DNA of 5,829 nucleotides from Amnimonas aquatica (GTDB taxonomy: Bacteria > Pseudomonadota > Gammaproteobacteria > Pseudomonadales > Moraxellaceae): assembly GCF_002943415.1 (NCBI RefSeq), contig NZ_PTQZ01000070.1, forward strand, positions 1,917-7,745. Reading direction: 5' to 3'. Positions 1 to 5,829 of this stretch are shown piece after piece. The translations under genes and the position numbers were made by a program. Under the pieces are notes generated by a model that saw only the letters and a list, made by a program, of their open reading frames with translations, was not told the origin of the DNA and ran no database searches. Numbering within the stretch: position 1 is the stretch's first letter; every line of letters begins with the position of its first letter.

Positions 1-1872
1 GTGCTGCCGCTGGCGCGCACGCCGGACGGGCAGCACTGGCAGACCGGCCCCTGGTTCCTGCGCAGCGAGCACTGCTACCTGGTGCCCGGCGACTCGCCGA
101 TCGGGTACCGCCTGCCGCTGGACTCGCAGCCGTGGGCACGCGAGGGCGACTACCCCTACATCCATCCGGCCGATCCGCAGCAGACCTTCCCGCCGCTGCC
201 GGCGCACGCCGAGATCCGTCGCCAGATCCTCGGCCGCGTGCTCGGCGTCGATGGCGCCGGCGGCGGCGGCAGCCTGGCCGCCGGCTCCGGTGGCGATGAC
301 CGCGCCGCGCTGCGCCAGCCCGACCCGGCGCGCAGGCCGCTGCTCAACGAATCCGCAGGCTGGATCACCCGCACCAGCCTCTGCGCCGAGCCGCGCGAAG
401 GCCGCATGTACATCTTCATGCCGCCGCTGGCCACGCTCGACAGCTATCTGGAGCTGGTCAGCGCCATCGAGGCCACCGCCGAGGCCCTGCAGCACCCGGT
501 CATCCTCGAAGGCTACGAGCCGCCGCGCGATCCGCGCGTGGAGCGCTTCAGCGTCACCCCGGACCCGGGCGTGATCGAGGTCAACATCCACCCGTCAGCA
601 ACCTGGGAAGAGCTGGTCGACCGCACCACGCACCTCTACGAGGCCGCGCGCCAGTGCCGCCTGAGCACCGAGAAGTTCATGGTCGACGGCCGCCACACCG
701 GCACCGGCGGCGGCAACCACTTCGTGCTCGGCGGCGCCACCGCCGCCGACTCGCCCTTCCTGCGCCGGCCCGACCTGCTGCGCAGCCTGATCAGCTACTG
801 GCACAACCACCCGTCGCTGTCCTACCTGTTCTCCGGCCTGTTCATCGGCCCGACCTCGCAGGCGCCGCGCGTGGACGAGGCGCGCAACGACACGCTCTAC
901 GAACTGGAGACCGCATTCAGCCAGTTCCCGGCACCCGGCACCACCACGCCGCCCTGGCTGATCGACCGCCTGCTGCGCAACCTGCTGGTGGACGTCACCG
1001 GCAACACGCACCGCGCCGAGTTCTGCATCGACAAGCTGTATTCGCCGGACGGCCCCACCGGCCGCCTCGGCCTGCTCGAGCTGCGCGCCTTCGAAATGCC
1101 GCCGCACGCGCAGATGTCGCTGGCGCAGCAGCTGCTGCTGCGCGGCCTGCTCGCGCGCTTCTGGCAGCAGCCCTACCAGCCGCCGAAGCTGGCGCGCTGG
1201 GGCACCGAGCTGCATGACCGCTTCATGCTGCCGCACTTCGTACAGCAGGACTTCTCCGATGTCATCGAGGACATGCGCGAGCACGGCTACGCGCTGGCAC
1301 CGGAATGGTTCGACGCGCACATGGAGTTCCGCTTCCCCAAGTACGGCGACTACGCCGTCAGGGGCATGGAGGTGGAACTGCGCCACGCGCTCGAACCCTG
1401 GCATGTCATGGGCGAGGAAGGCGCCATCGGCGGCACCGTGCGCTATGTCGACTCGTCGGTGGAGCGCGTGCAGGTCAAGGTCAGCGGCATGGCGCCCGAC
1501 CGCTACCAGCTCACCTGCAACGGTGTGCCGGTGCCGCTGCAGTCCACCGGCCAGGTCGGCGAATTCGTCGCCGGCGTTCGCTTCCGCGCCTGGCAGCCGC
1601 CATCCTGCCTGCATCCGACCATCGGCGTGCAGGCACCGCTGGTGTTCGACCTGCTGGACACCTGGTCGGAGCGCTCGCTGGGCGGCTTCCAGCACCATGT
1701 CATGCACCCCGGCGGACGCAACTACGACAGCAATCCGATCAACGCCTACGAGGCCGAAGGCCGGCGCCTGTCGCGCTTCTTCCGCATGGGTCACACGCCG
1801 GGCCGCATATCGGTGCAAGCACGACCGGTCAATATCGAACACCCCTTCGTGCTAGATTTGCGCCGTTGCTGA
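1..1872 (+). CDS. DUF2126 putative amidoligase, C-terminal part (5' end outside window)
   Basis: This is the C-terminal 623 codons of a large protein of the DUF2126 family, a putative COOH-NH2 ligase with a glutamine-synthetase-like fold. Full-length relatives are about 1,100 residues and usually carry an N-terminal transglutaminase-like domain, which would lie left of the window. The frame is open at base 1 and begins inside the conserved body (SEHCYLVPGDSPIGYRLPLD at fragment residues 23-42), so the GTG at 1 is an ordinary Val codon, not a start. Family landmarks by fragment residue: a Gly-rich linker at about 84-97; EVNIHPSATWEEL near 193-205; GRHTGTGGGNH at 230-240; HNHPSLSYLFSGLFIGPTSQ near 268-287; HRAEF at 337-341; LELRAFEMPPH at 359-369. 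The His, Glu and Arg residues in these blocks are likely metal/ATP-site residues by analogy with related amidoligases (inference). The C-terminus ends LDLRRC, matching the usual LDLRR ending, so the 3' end looks intact. The next gene is 57 nt downstream on the same strand. Substrate unknown. Family assignment is strong; biochemical role is predicted only. Confidence 0.9.
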   Translation: MLPLARTPDGQHWQTGPWFLRSEHCYLVPGDSPIGYRLPLDSQPWAREGDYPYIHPADPQQTFPPLPAHAEIRRQILGRVLGVDGAGGGGSLAAGSGGDDRAALRQPDPARRPLLNESAGWITRTSLCAEPREGRMYIFMPPLATLDSYLELVSAIEATAEALQHPVILEGYEPPRDPRVERFSVTPDPGVIEVNIHPSATWEELVDRTTHLYEAARQCRLSTEKFMVDGRHTGTGGGNHFVLGGATAADSPFLRRPDLLRSLISYWHNHPSLSYLFSGLFIGPTSQAPRVDEARNDTLYELETAFSQFPAPGTTTPPWLIDRLLRNLLVDVTGNTHRAEFCIDKLYSPDGPTGRLGLLELRAFEMPPHAQMSLAQQLLLRGLLARFWQQPYQPPKLARWGTELHDRFMLPHFVQQDFSDVIEDMREHGYALAPEWFDAHMEFRFPKYGDYAVRGMEVELRHALEPWHVMGEEGAIGGTVRYVDSSVERVQVKVSGMAPDRYQLTCNGVPVPLQSTGQVGEFVAGVRFRAWQPPSCLHPTIGVQAPLVFDLLDTWSERSLGGFQHHVMHPGGRNYDSNPINAYEAEGRRLSRFFRMGHTPGRISVQARPVNIEHPFVLDLRRC

Positions 1873-1877
1873 CCTGA

Positions 1878-1903
1878 CGGGCGGCACCTCCGGGTGCCGT
1901 CCG
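1878..1903 (+). other. Intergenic stem-loop with UCCG tetraloop between the amidoligase and ATP-grasp genes
   Basis: Bases 1878-1888 pair with 1893-1903 to give an 11-bp stem with one G-U pair (1881/1900), closed by a C(UCCG)G loop at 1888-1893. This loop belongs to the exceptionally stable UNCG tetraloop class. It begins 5 nt after the upstream stop codon and ends 26 nt before the downstream ATG. No T-tract follows (next bases are CCACCGCGCC), so it does not look like a full intrinsic terminator. A role in 3'-end protection, RNA processing or adjusting expression between the two genes is inferred. The pairing itself is read directly from the sequence. Confidence 0.7.
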
Positions 1904-1929
1904 CCACCGCGCCACCCTCCGGATTCCCC

Positions 1930-4413
1930 ATGGCCGATGATCTGCTTGCCAAGCTGCGCCCAGAGCCCGGCCGCTACCACGAGGTATTCGCGGCCGACGG
2001 CGAGGTGCATCCGCACTGGCAGGCCTTCTCCGATGCGCTGCGCGAGCTCGGGCCGGCGCAGATGCAGCACCGCGCCGGCCTGGTCGATCGCCAGGTGCGC
2101 GAGAACGGTGTCACCTACAACATCTACGGCGACAGCCAGGGTCCGGACCGCGCCTGGCGCGTCGGCGCCGTGCCCAACCTGATTCCGGTCGAGGAGTGGC
2201 AGCGCATCGCCTCCGGCGTGGCCCAGCGCGCCCAGCTGCTGGACCGCATCCTGGCCGACCTTTATGGCGAGCAGCAACTGCTGCGCCAGGGACTGATGCC
2301 GCAGGAGCTGGTGTTCGGCCACAACAATTTCCTGGCGCCCTGCGTCGGCCTGCAACCGGTCGGCGGCACCTTCCTGCACACCTACGCGGTCGATCTCGCA
2401 CGCGCCGGCGACGGTCGCTGGTGGGTCATGGCAGACCGCACGCAGGCGCCGTCCGGCGCCGGCTACGCGCTGGAAAACCGCCAGGTGGTGGCGCGCGCCT
2501 TCCCGACGCAGTTCCGCCAGCTCGGCGTGCAATCGCTCACCGGCTATTTCCAGACCCTGCTGCAGACCTTGAGGCGGCAGGCGCCGACCAGCGCCGGCGA
2601 ACCGCCGCTGATCGTGCTGCTGACCCCCGGCCGCTACAACGAGACCTACTTCGAGCACGTCTATCTTGCCCGCCACCTAGGCATCCCGCTGGTCGAAGGC
2701 CACGACCTCAGCGTGCGCCAGCCCCATGTCTTCCTGAAGACCCTGAACGGGCTCAAGCGCGTGCACGCCATCCTGCGCCGCCTCGACGACGACTTCTGCG
2801 ACCCGCTGGAGCTGCGCAGCGATTCCGCGCTGGGCATTCCCGGGCTGCTCGCCGTGGCCCGCGCCGGCAACGTGCTGATCGCCAACGCGCTCGGCACCGG
2901 CGTGCTGGAATCGCCGGGCCTGCTCGGCTTCCTGCCCTCGGCCTGCCGGCACCTGCTCGGCGAGACCCTGGAACTGCCCTCGGTGGCGACCTGGTGGTGC
3001 GGCGAGCCGCCGGCCATGGAGGAAGCCCTGGAGCGCCTGCAGGAGCTGGTGATCAAGCCGGCGTTCCCGTCGCAGCACTTCGAGCCGGTGTTCGGCCGCA
3101 ACCTCGACGAGGATGGCCTGGAGAAACTGCGCGAGCGCATACGCCAGCGGCCCTACGCCTACCTGGCGCAGGAACGCATGCAGCTGGCGCAGTCGCCGGT
3201 CTGGCACAACGACGAAGGCCGCTTCATCAACCACGCCGTCGGCATGCGCGCCTACGCCGTGGCCGGCGAGCACGGCTACGTGGTGATGCCCGGCGGCCTG
3301 GCCCGGGTCGCCGCCAACCCGCACGATGACGTGGTGTCGATGCAGCGTGGCGGCACCAGCAAGGACACCTGGGTCTGCTTCGGCGACCGCCAGCGCCAGA
3401 ACCTGCCGCGCAGCCGCCACATCGGCGTGCGCGATCTGCGCCGCCACGACCCCTACCTGCCCTCGCGCATGGCCGAGAACATGTTCTGGCTCGGCCGCTA
3501 CGCCGAGCGCGCCGACAACCAGGCCCGCCTGATCCGCGCCGCGCTCAGCCGCCACCTCGACTCGGACCCGGCGCAGGCGCTGGCGCTCATGCTCTCGCTG
3601 CACCACGGGCAGGCCCTGGGCCTGTTCGCCGACCACGGCGAGCTGACGCCGCGGCTGCTCGCCGGCATCCGCAACGATGACGAGCGCCCGGACCTTCGCG
3701 GCAACCTGCGGGCGCTGGCCTACGCCGCCGCCGAGGTGCGCAGCCGGCTGTCGCAGGAGAACTGGAGCGCCATCGCCGCGCTCGAGCAGGAAGTGCACGA
3801 CATCGACGCCGACAGCCTGGAGCCGGTCACCGCGCTCGGCTTTCTCGACCGTCTGCTGATGAGCCTGTCCTCGCTGGCCGGCTTCGCCCATGACGAGATG
3901 ACCCAGGACCAGAGCTGGCGCTTCCTCATGCTCGGCCGCCTGCTGGAGCGTCTGCAATACCTCTGCGGCCTGCTCGCCACCGCCCTGCAGACACCAGGCA
4001 TGCACGAGCCCGCCGGCCTCGACTGGCTGCTGGAGATGGCCGACAGCCGCATCACCTACCGCAGCCGCTACCTGTCGCAGGCGCAGCTGATCCCGGTGCT
4101 GGACCTGCTCCTGCTCGACCCCGGCAATCCGCACGCGGTCAGCTTCCAACTGCGCCAGATCATGACCATGCTCGACACCCTGGACAGCCGCGACCGCCGG
4201 CCGCTGGCGCAGCTGCACGCCCAGCTGGAAACGCTGGACCTGGGCGTGATCGAGAGCGACATGGCGCAGCCCGAGCGCCTCGTCCGCTCGCTGCAGACCC
4301 TGGCCCGCCTGCTGGAACAGATCAGCCTGACCGCCTGGCAGCTGGGCGACGGCATCAGCCTGCAGTATTTCGCCCACGTCGAGCGCCAGAGCCAGGCGCT
4401 GGCCTCGAGCTGA
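1930..4413 (+). CDS. Circularly permuted ATP-grasp / alpha-E (DUF403) fusion protein
   Basis: An 827-residue predicted cytoplasmic protein with no signal peptide or obvious membrane segment. Residues about 20-480 match the circularly permuted ATP-grasp family, expected to use ATP to activate a carboxylate and join it to an amine. Landmarks are YNIYGDSQG (63-71), MADRTQAPSGAGYALENR (167-184), LTPGRYNETYFEH (231-243), FCDPLELRSDSALGIPGL (289-306), the NALGTGVLE block (319-327), VIKP with Lys376 as a possible ATP-grasp lysine, AQERM (413-417) and MPGGLARV (453-460). From about residue 510 (LPSRMAENMFWLGRYAERAD) to about 815 it is the mostly helical alpha-E domain, which often follows or neighbours this ligase. 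I chose ATG 1930 because the family's conserved N-terminus (YHEVFAADG) follows at a normal distance. An in-frame GTG at 1894 lies inside the intergenic stem-loop. Neither start has a clear Shine-Dalgarno sequence. Substrate and product are unknown; the family call is strong. Confidence 0.92.
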   Translation: MADDLLAKLRPEPGRYHEVFAADGEVHPHWQAFSDALRELGPAQMQHRAGLVDRQVRENGVTYNIYGDSQGPDRAWRVGAVPNLIPVEEWQRIASGVAQRAQLLDRILADLYGEQQLLRQGLMPQELVFGHNNFLAPCVGLQPVGGTFLHTYAVDLARAGDGRWWVMADRTQAPSGAGYALENRQVVARAFPTQFRQLGVQSLTGYFQTLLQTLRRQAPTSAGEPPLIVLLTPGRYNETYFEHVYLARHLGIPLVEGHDLSVRQPHVFLKTLNGLKRVHAILRRLDDDFCDPLELRSDSALGIPGLLAVARAGNVLIANALGTGVLESPGLLGFLPSACRHLLGETLELPSVATWWCGEPPAMEEALERLQELVIKPAFPSQHFEPVFGRNLDEDGLEKLRERIRQRPYAYLAQERMQLAQSPVWHNDEGRFINHAVGMRAYAVAGEHGYVVMPGGLARVAANPHDDVVSMQRGGTSKDTWVCFGDRQRQNLPRSRHIGVRDLRRHDPYLPSRMAENMFWLGRYAERADNQARLIRAALSRHLDSDPAQALALMLSLHHGQALGLFADHGELTPRLLAGIRNDDERPDLRGNLRALAYAAAEVRSRLSQENWSAIAALEQEVHDIDADSLEPVTALGFLDRLLMSLSSLAGFAHDEMTQDQSWRFLMLGRLLERLQYLCGLLATALQTPGMHEPAGLDWLLEMADSRITYRSRYLSQAQLIPVLDLLLLDPGNPHAVSFQLRQIMTMLDTLDSRDRRPLAQLHAQLETLDLGVIESDMAQPERLVRSLQTLARLLEQISLTAWQLGDGISLQYFAHVERQSQALASS

Positions 4414-4418
4414 GAGGA
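4412..4418 (+). promoter_or_regulatory. Shine-Dalgarno site of the transglutaminase-like gene
   Basis: The purine run GAGAGGA overlaps the TGA stop of the ATP-grasp/alpha-E gene and ends 4 nt before ATG 4423. It supports that start and suggests translational coupling, with ribosomes finishing the upstream gene positioned directly over the next initiation site. Confidence 0.7.
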
Positions 4419-4422
4419 CGTC

Positions 4423-5316
4423 ATGGCGCGCTACCGCATCACCCACCACACCCACTACCGCTACAGCCAGGTGGTGTCGCTGTCGCAGCAGCTGCTGCAC
4501 GTGCAGCCGCGCGCGCTGCCCTGGCAGACACTGGAGGACACCCGGCTCGACATCGACCCGGCGCCCAGCCACCGGCTGCAGCAGCGCGACAGCTTCGGCA
4601 ACCCGTCAACGCTGCTGGAGCTGAACCTGCCGCACCAGTCGCTGTCCATCACCGCAGAGATGGACATCACGGTGGCGGCACGCCCCTGGCCCGAGGTCGA
4701 GGACAGCATGCGCTGGGAAGACGTGGTGACCATCTGCCGCTACCACAGCGGCCGCGCAGTGTCGTCGGACGAGCACCTGGAGGCCATGGTTTTCCGCCAG
4801 GAGTCGCCGCATGTGCGCATCAAGCACGAGTTCACCGACTGGTCGGCGACCTGCTTCGCACCCGGCCGGCCGCTGCTGGCCGCCGCCTGCGCGCTGATGG
4901 AGAAGATCCACGACGAATTCACTTTCGACAGCAAGGCCACCGAGATCGGCACGCCGCTGCTGGAGGTGCTGAAGGCCCGGCGCGGCGTCTGCCAGGACTT
5001 CGCCCACCTGATGATCGCCTGCCTGCGCTCGCGCGGCCTGCCGGCGCGCTACGTCAGCGGCTACCTGCTGACCAGTCCGCCGCCGGGCCAGCCACGCCTG
5101 ATCGGCGCCGACGCCTCCCACGCCTGGGTCTCGGTGTGGGACCCCAGCCACGGCTGGGTCGACTTCGACCCCACCAATCGCATCATGCCCGGCGACCAGC
5201 ACATCACCCTGGCCTGGGGTCGCGACTTCAGCGATGTGTCGCCGCTGCGCGGCGTGATCGTCGGCGGCGGCGCCCACGAGCTGGACGTCGCCGTCACCGT
5301 GCTGCCGCTGGACTGA
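4423..5316 (+). CDS. Transglutaminase-like cysteine protease/transpeptidase family protein
   Basis: A 297-residue protein of the bacterial transglutaminase-like family, a usual length for it. Residues about 2-80 (start MARYRITHHTHYRYSQVVSL) match the beta-rich bacterial transglutaminase-like N-terminal domain. Residues about 160-255 are the papain-fold core. The predicted triad is visible: Cys190 in RRGVCQDFAHL, His233 in DASHAWVSVWD and Asp249 in VDFDPTN. The tail has the family motif HITLAWGRDFSDVSPLRG. There is no signal peptide, so it should act in the cytoplasm. Such folds can hydrolyse amide bonds or transfer acyl groups; which occurs here is unknown. The start is well supported by GAGAGGA 4 nt upstream, and the gene follows the ATP-grasp/alpha-E gene by only 9 nt. 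In this neighbourhood it is a candidate for cleaving, trimming or transferring the amide product of the two ligases (inference). It appears to be the last gene of the operon, followed by a strong terminator. Confidence 0.93.
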   Translation: MARYRITHHTHYRYSQVVSLSQQLLHVQPRALPWQTLEDTRLDIDPAPSHRLQQRDSFGNPSTLLELNLPHQSLSITAEMDITVAARPWPEVEDSMRWEDVVTICRYHSGRAVSSDEHLEAMVFRQESPHVRIKHEFTDWSATCFAPGRPLLAAACALMEKIHDEFTFDSKATEIGTPLLEVLKARRGVCQDFAHLMIACLRSRGLPARYVSGYLLTSPPPGQPRLIGADASHAWVSVWDPSHGWVDFDPTNRIMPGDQHITLAWGRDFSDVSPLRGVIVGGGAHELDVAVTVLPLD

Positions 5317-5334
5317 GGCTGTCGGTGCATCCGC

Positions 5335-5443
5335 CCTGAAAAAGGGCCTGTGCGCAGAAAACACGCCGTGAACCCTTCCCTGGGGGCTCGCATGCGCCAT
5401 CCCTGGCGCATGACGGTTTTCTGCGCACAGGCCCTTTTTCAGG
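5335..5443. terminator. Bidirectional intrinsic terminator formed by a perfect 28-bp inverted repeat
   Basis: Bases 5335-5362 are the exact reverse complement of 5416-5443, giving 28 uninterrupted base pairs around a 53-nt centre. The GC-rich core (GGGCCTGTGCGCAG and its complement) is flanked outside by A5 at 5339-5343 and T5 at 5435-5439, so transcripts from either strand end in a stem followed by a U-tract. It lies between two convergent genes: 18 nt past the stop at 5316 on the plus strand and 18 nt past the stop at 5462 on the minus strand. Position and symmetry fit a shared terminator. The arm length and large centre are unusual for one, so a repeated palindromic element doing this job is also possible. 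No target-site duplication is visible at its edges. Confidence 0.8.
5391..5412. other. Inner 9-bp hairpin nested inside the terminator loop
   Basis: CATGCGCCA (5391-5399) and TGGCGCATG (5404-5412) pair perfectly around a 4-nt loop (TCCC). The hairpin sits off-centre: only 3 nt separate it from the right arm of the outer stem, against 28 nt from the left arm. It would make the transcript fold as a hairpin within a hairpin. Function is unknown; it may shorten the effective loop and help the long stem close. Confidence 0.6.
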
Positions 5444-5461
5444 ACTCGATCAACGACCAGC

Positions 5462-5829
5462 TCACAGTCCCGGCGGCAGCGTGAGCTCGTAGGTGATGCC
5501 CAGGCCCAGTCCGGTGTAACCGCCATTGAGGCGCTGGCCGCCGCGGTCGCTGGTGAAGTAGAGGTGCCGGCCATCCGGCGAGAAGGCGATGCCGGCAACT
5601 TCGGACTCGTCCTGGCCGACAATCTGCAACAGCGGCTTGAGCTGGCCGTCCGGCAGGATGACCACGACCTGCATGTCGCCGCCGTCCTCGGCCACCAGCA
5701 CATCGCCCTGGTCGGTCACGGTGATGTTGTCGACCCCGGAGAGAATGGGGTTGTCGCTGGTGGCGAAGTCGTAGAGCACCTCGATCATGCCGGCGTCGAT
5801 GTCGTAGACCCAGATGCGGTCGTCGCCCT
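5462..5829 (-). CDS. PhoX/DUF839-like protein, C-terminal part (5' end outside window)
   Basis: The minus-strand frame is open from the right edge to a TGA at 5464-5462, giving about 122 codons. The ATG at 5788 is probably internal, because the frame continues upstream to the edge with plausible propeller-like sequence (GDDRIWVYDIDAG). Visible motifs are SGVDNITVTDQGDVLVAEDGGD, SEVAGIAFSPDGRHLYFTSD and the ending GLGLGITYELTLPPGL. This pattern (DNI/L...EDG...E..G..FSPDG..LY) is typical of the C-terminal region of DUF839/PhoX-like proteins. These are beta-propeller proteins, often exported, and some are calcium/iron-dependent alkaline phosphatases. The N-terminus, any Tat signal and most metal ligands are outside the window, so phosphatase activity cannot be claimed. 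Other propeller families (SMP-30/gluconolactonase-like or TolB-like) are alternatives. The gene converges on the amidoligase operon and shares its terminator. Confidence 0.72.
   Translation of the reverse strand, partial: GDDRIWVYDIDAGMIEVLYDFATSDNPILSGVDNITVTDQGDVLVAEDGGDMQVVVILPDGQLKPLLQIVGQDESEVAGIAFSPDGRHLYFTSDRGGQRLNGGYTGLGLGITYELTLPPGL

Noticed and set aside
1..3. GTG at base 1 as the true start of the amidoligase gene
   Set aside because: It coincides with the window edge and the protein begins inside a conserved family region; most of the N-terminal half is missing.
1894..1896. GTG as the start of the ATP-grasp/alpha-E gene
   Set aside because: It lies in the 3' arm of a stable stem-loop, has no Shine-Dalgarno sequence and adds residues unlike the family; ATG 1930 fits the usual N-terminus better.
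2677..4572. Long antisense open frame (631 codons) opposite the ATP-grasp/alpha-E gene, and similar ones at 595-1842 and 4606-5703
   Set aside because: The translations are rich in Ala, Val, Gln, His and Arg with no recognisable domain, as expected on the opposite strand of GC-rich genes where stop codons are rare. The sense frames match known families throughout.
5136..5339. Short plus-strand open frame overlapping the end of the transglutaminase-like gene, and another at 5589-5774
   Set aside because: Both overlap better supported coding sequence in another frame or strand and show low-complexity Arg/Pro/Ser/Thr-rich translations with no motif.
5335..5443. Miniature inverted-repeat transposable element
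   Set aside because: The 28-bp terminal inverted repeats and 109-bp size would fit, but no flanking direct duplication is visible, and the A/T tracts and position between convergent stops are explained by termination. Copy number in the genome would be needed to revive the idea.
5786..5788. Minus-strand ATG as the true start of the PhoX-like gene
   Set aside because: The frame stays open upstream to the window edge with propeller-like sequence, and 108 residues is far too short for the family.

Overview
The window is a dense, very GC-rich (about two thirds or more G+C by eye, not counted) bacterial chromosomal segment. Strong G/C bias at third codon positions and the protein families suggest a high-GC proteobacterium, more likely beta or gamma. 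The species cannot be fixed from this sequence. No tRNA, rRNA, CRISPR array or insertion sequence was seen.

Layout: positions 1-5316 hold three same-strand genes that look like one operon. (1) The 3' part of a large DUF2126 putative amidoligase gene, cut by the left window edge. (2) After a 57-nt gap with a strong stem-loop, a complete gene of 827 codons encoding a circularly permuted ATP-grasp domain fused to a C-terminal alpha-E domain (DUF403). (3) After a 9-nt gap with a good Shine-Dalgarno sequence, a complete 297-residue transglutaminase-like cysteine protease/transpeptidase with a recognisable Cys-His-Asp triad. Positions 5317-5461 are an intergenic region dominated by a perfect 28-bp inverted repeat, best read as a bidirectional terminator. 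On the minus strand, 5462-5829 is the 3' end of a convergent gene resembling the C-terminus of PhoX/DUF839 proteins, cut by the right edge.

How the genes work together: DUF2126, circularly permuted ATP-grasp, alpha-E and transglutaminase-like genes form a widespread conserved neighbourhood. Comparative genomics has predicted it to make and/or break amide (peptide-like) bonds: two ATP-dependent COOH-NH2 ligase folds, paired with a papain-fold enzyme that could hydrolyse or transfer the product. In some bacteria the same families sit next to the proteasome-like Anbu subunit. Substrate and product remain unknown to me, so this operon is the most interesting part of the window. The PhoX-like gene is convergent and probably functionally separate.
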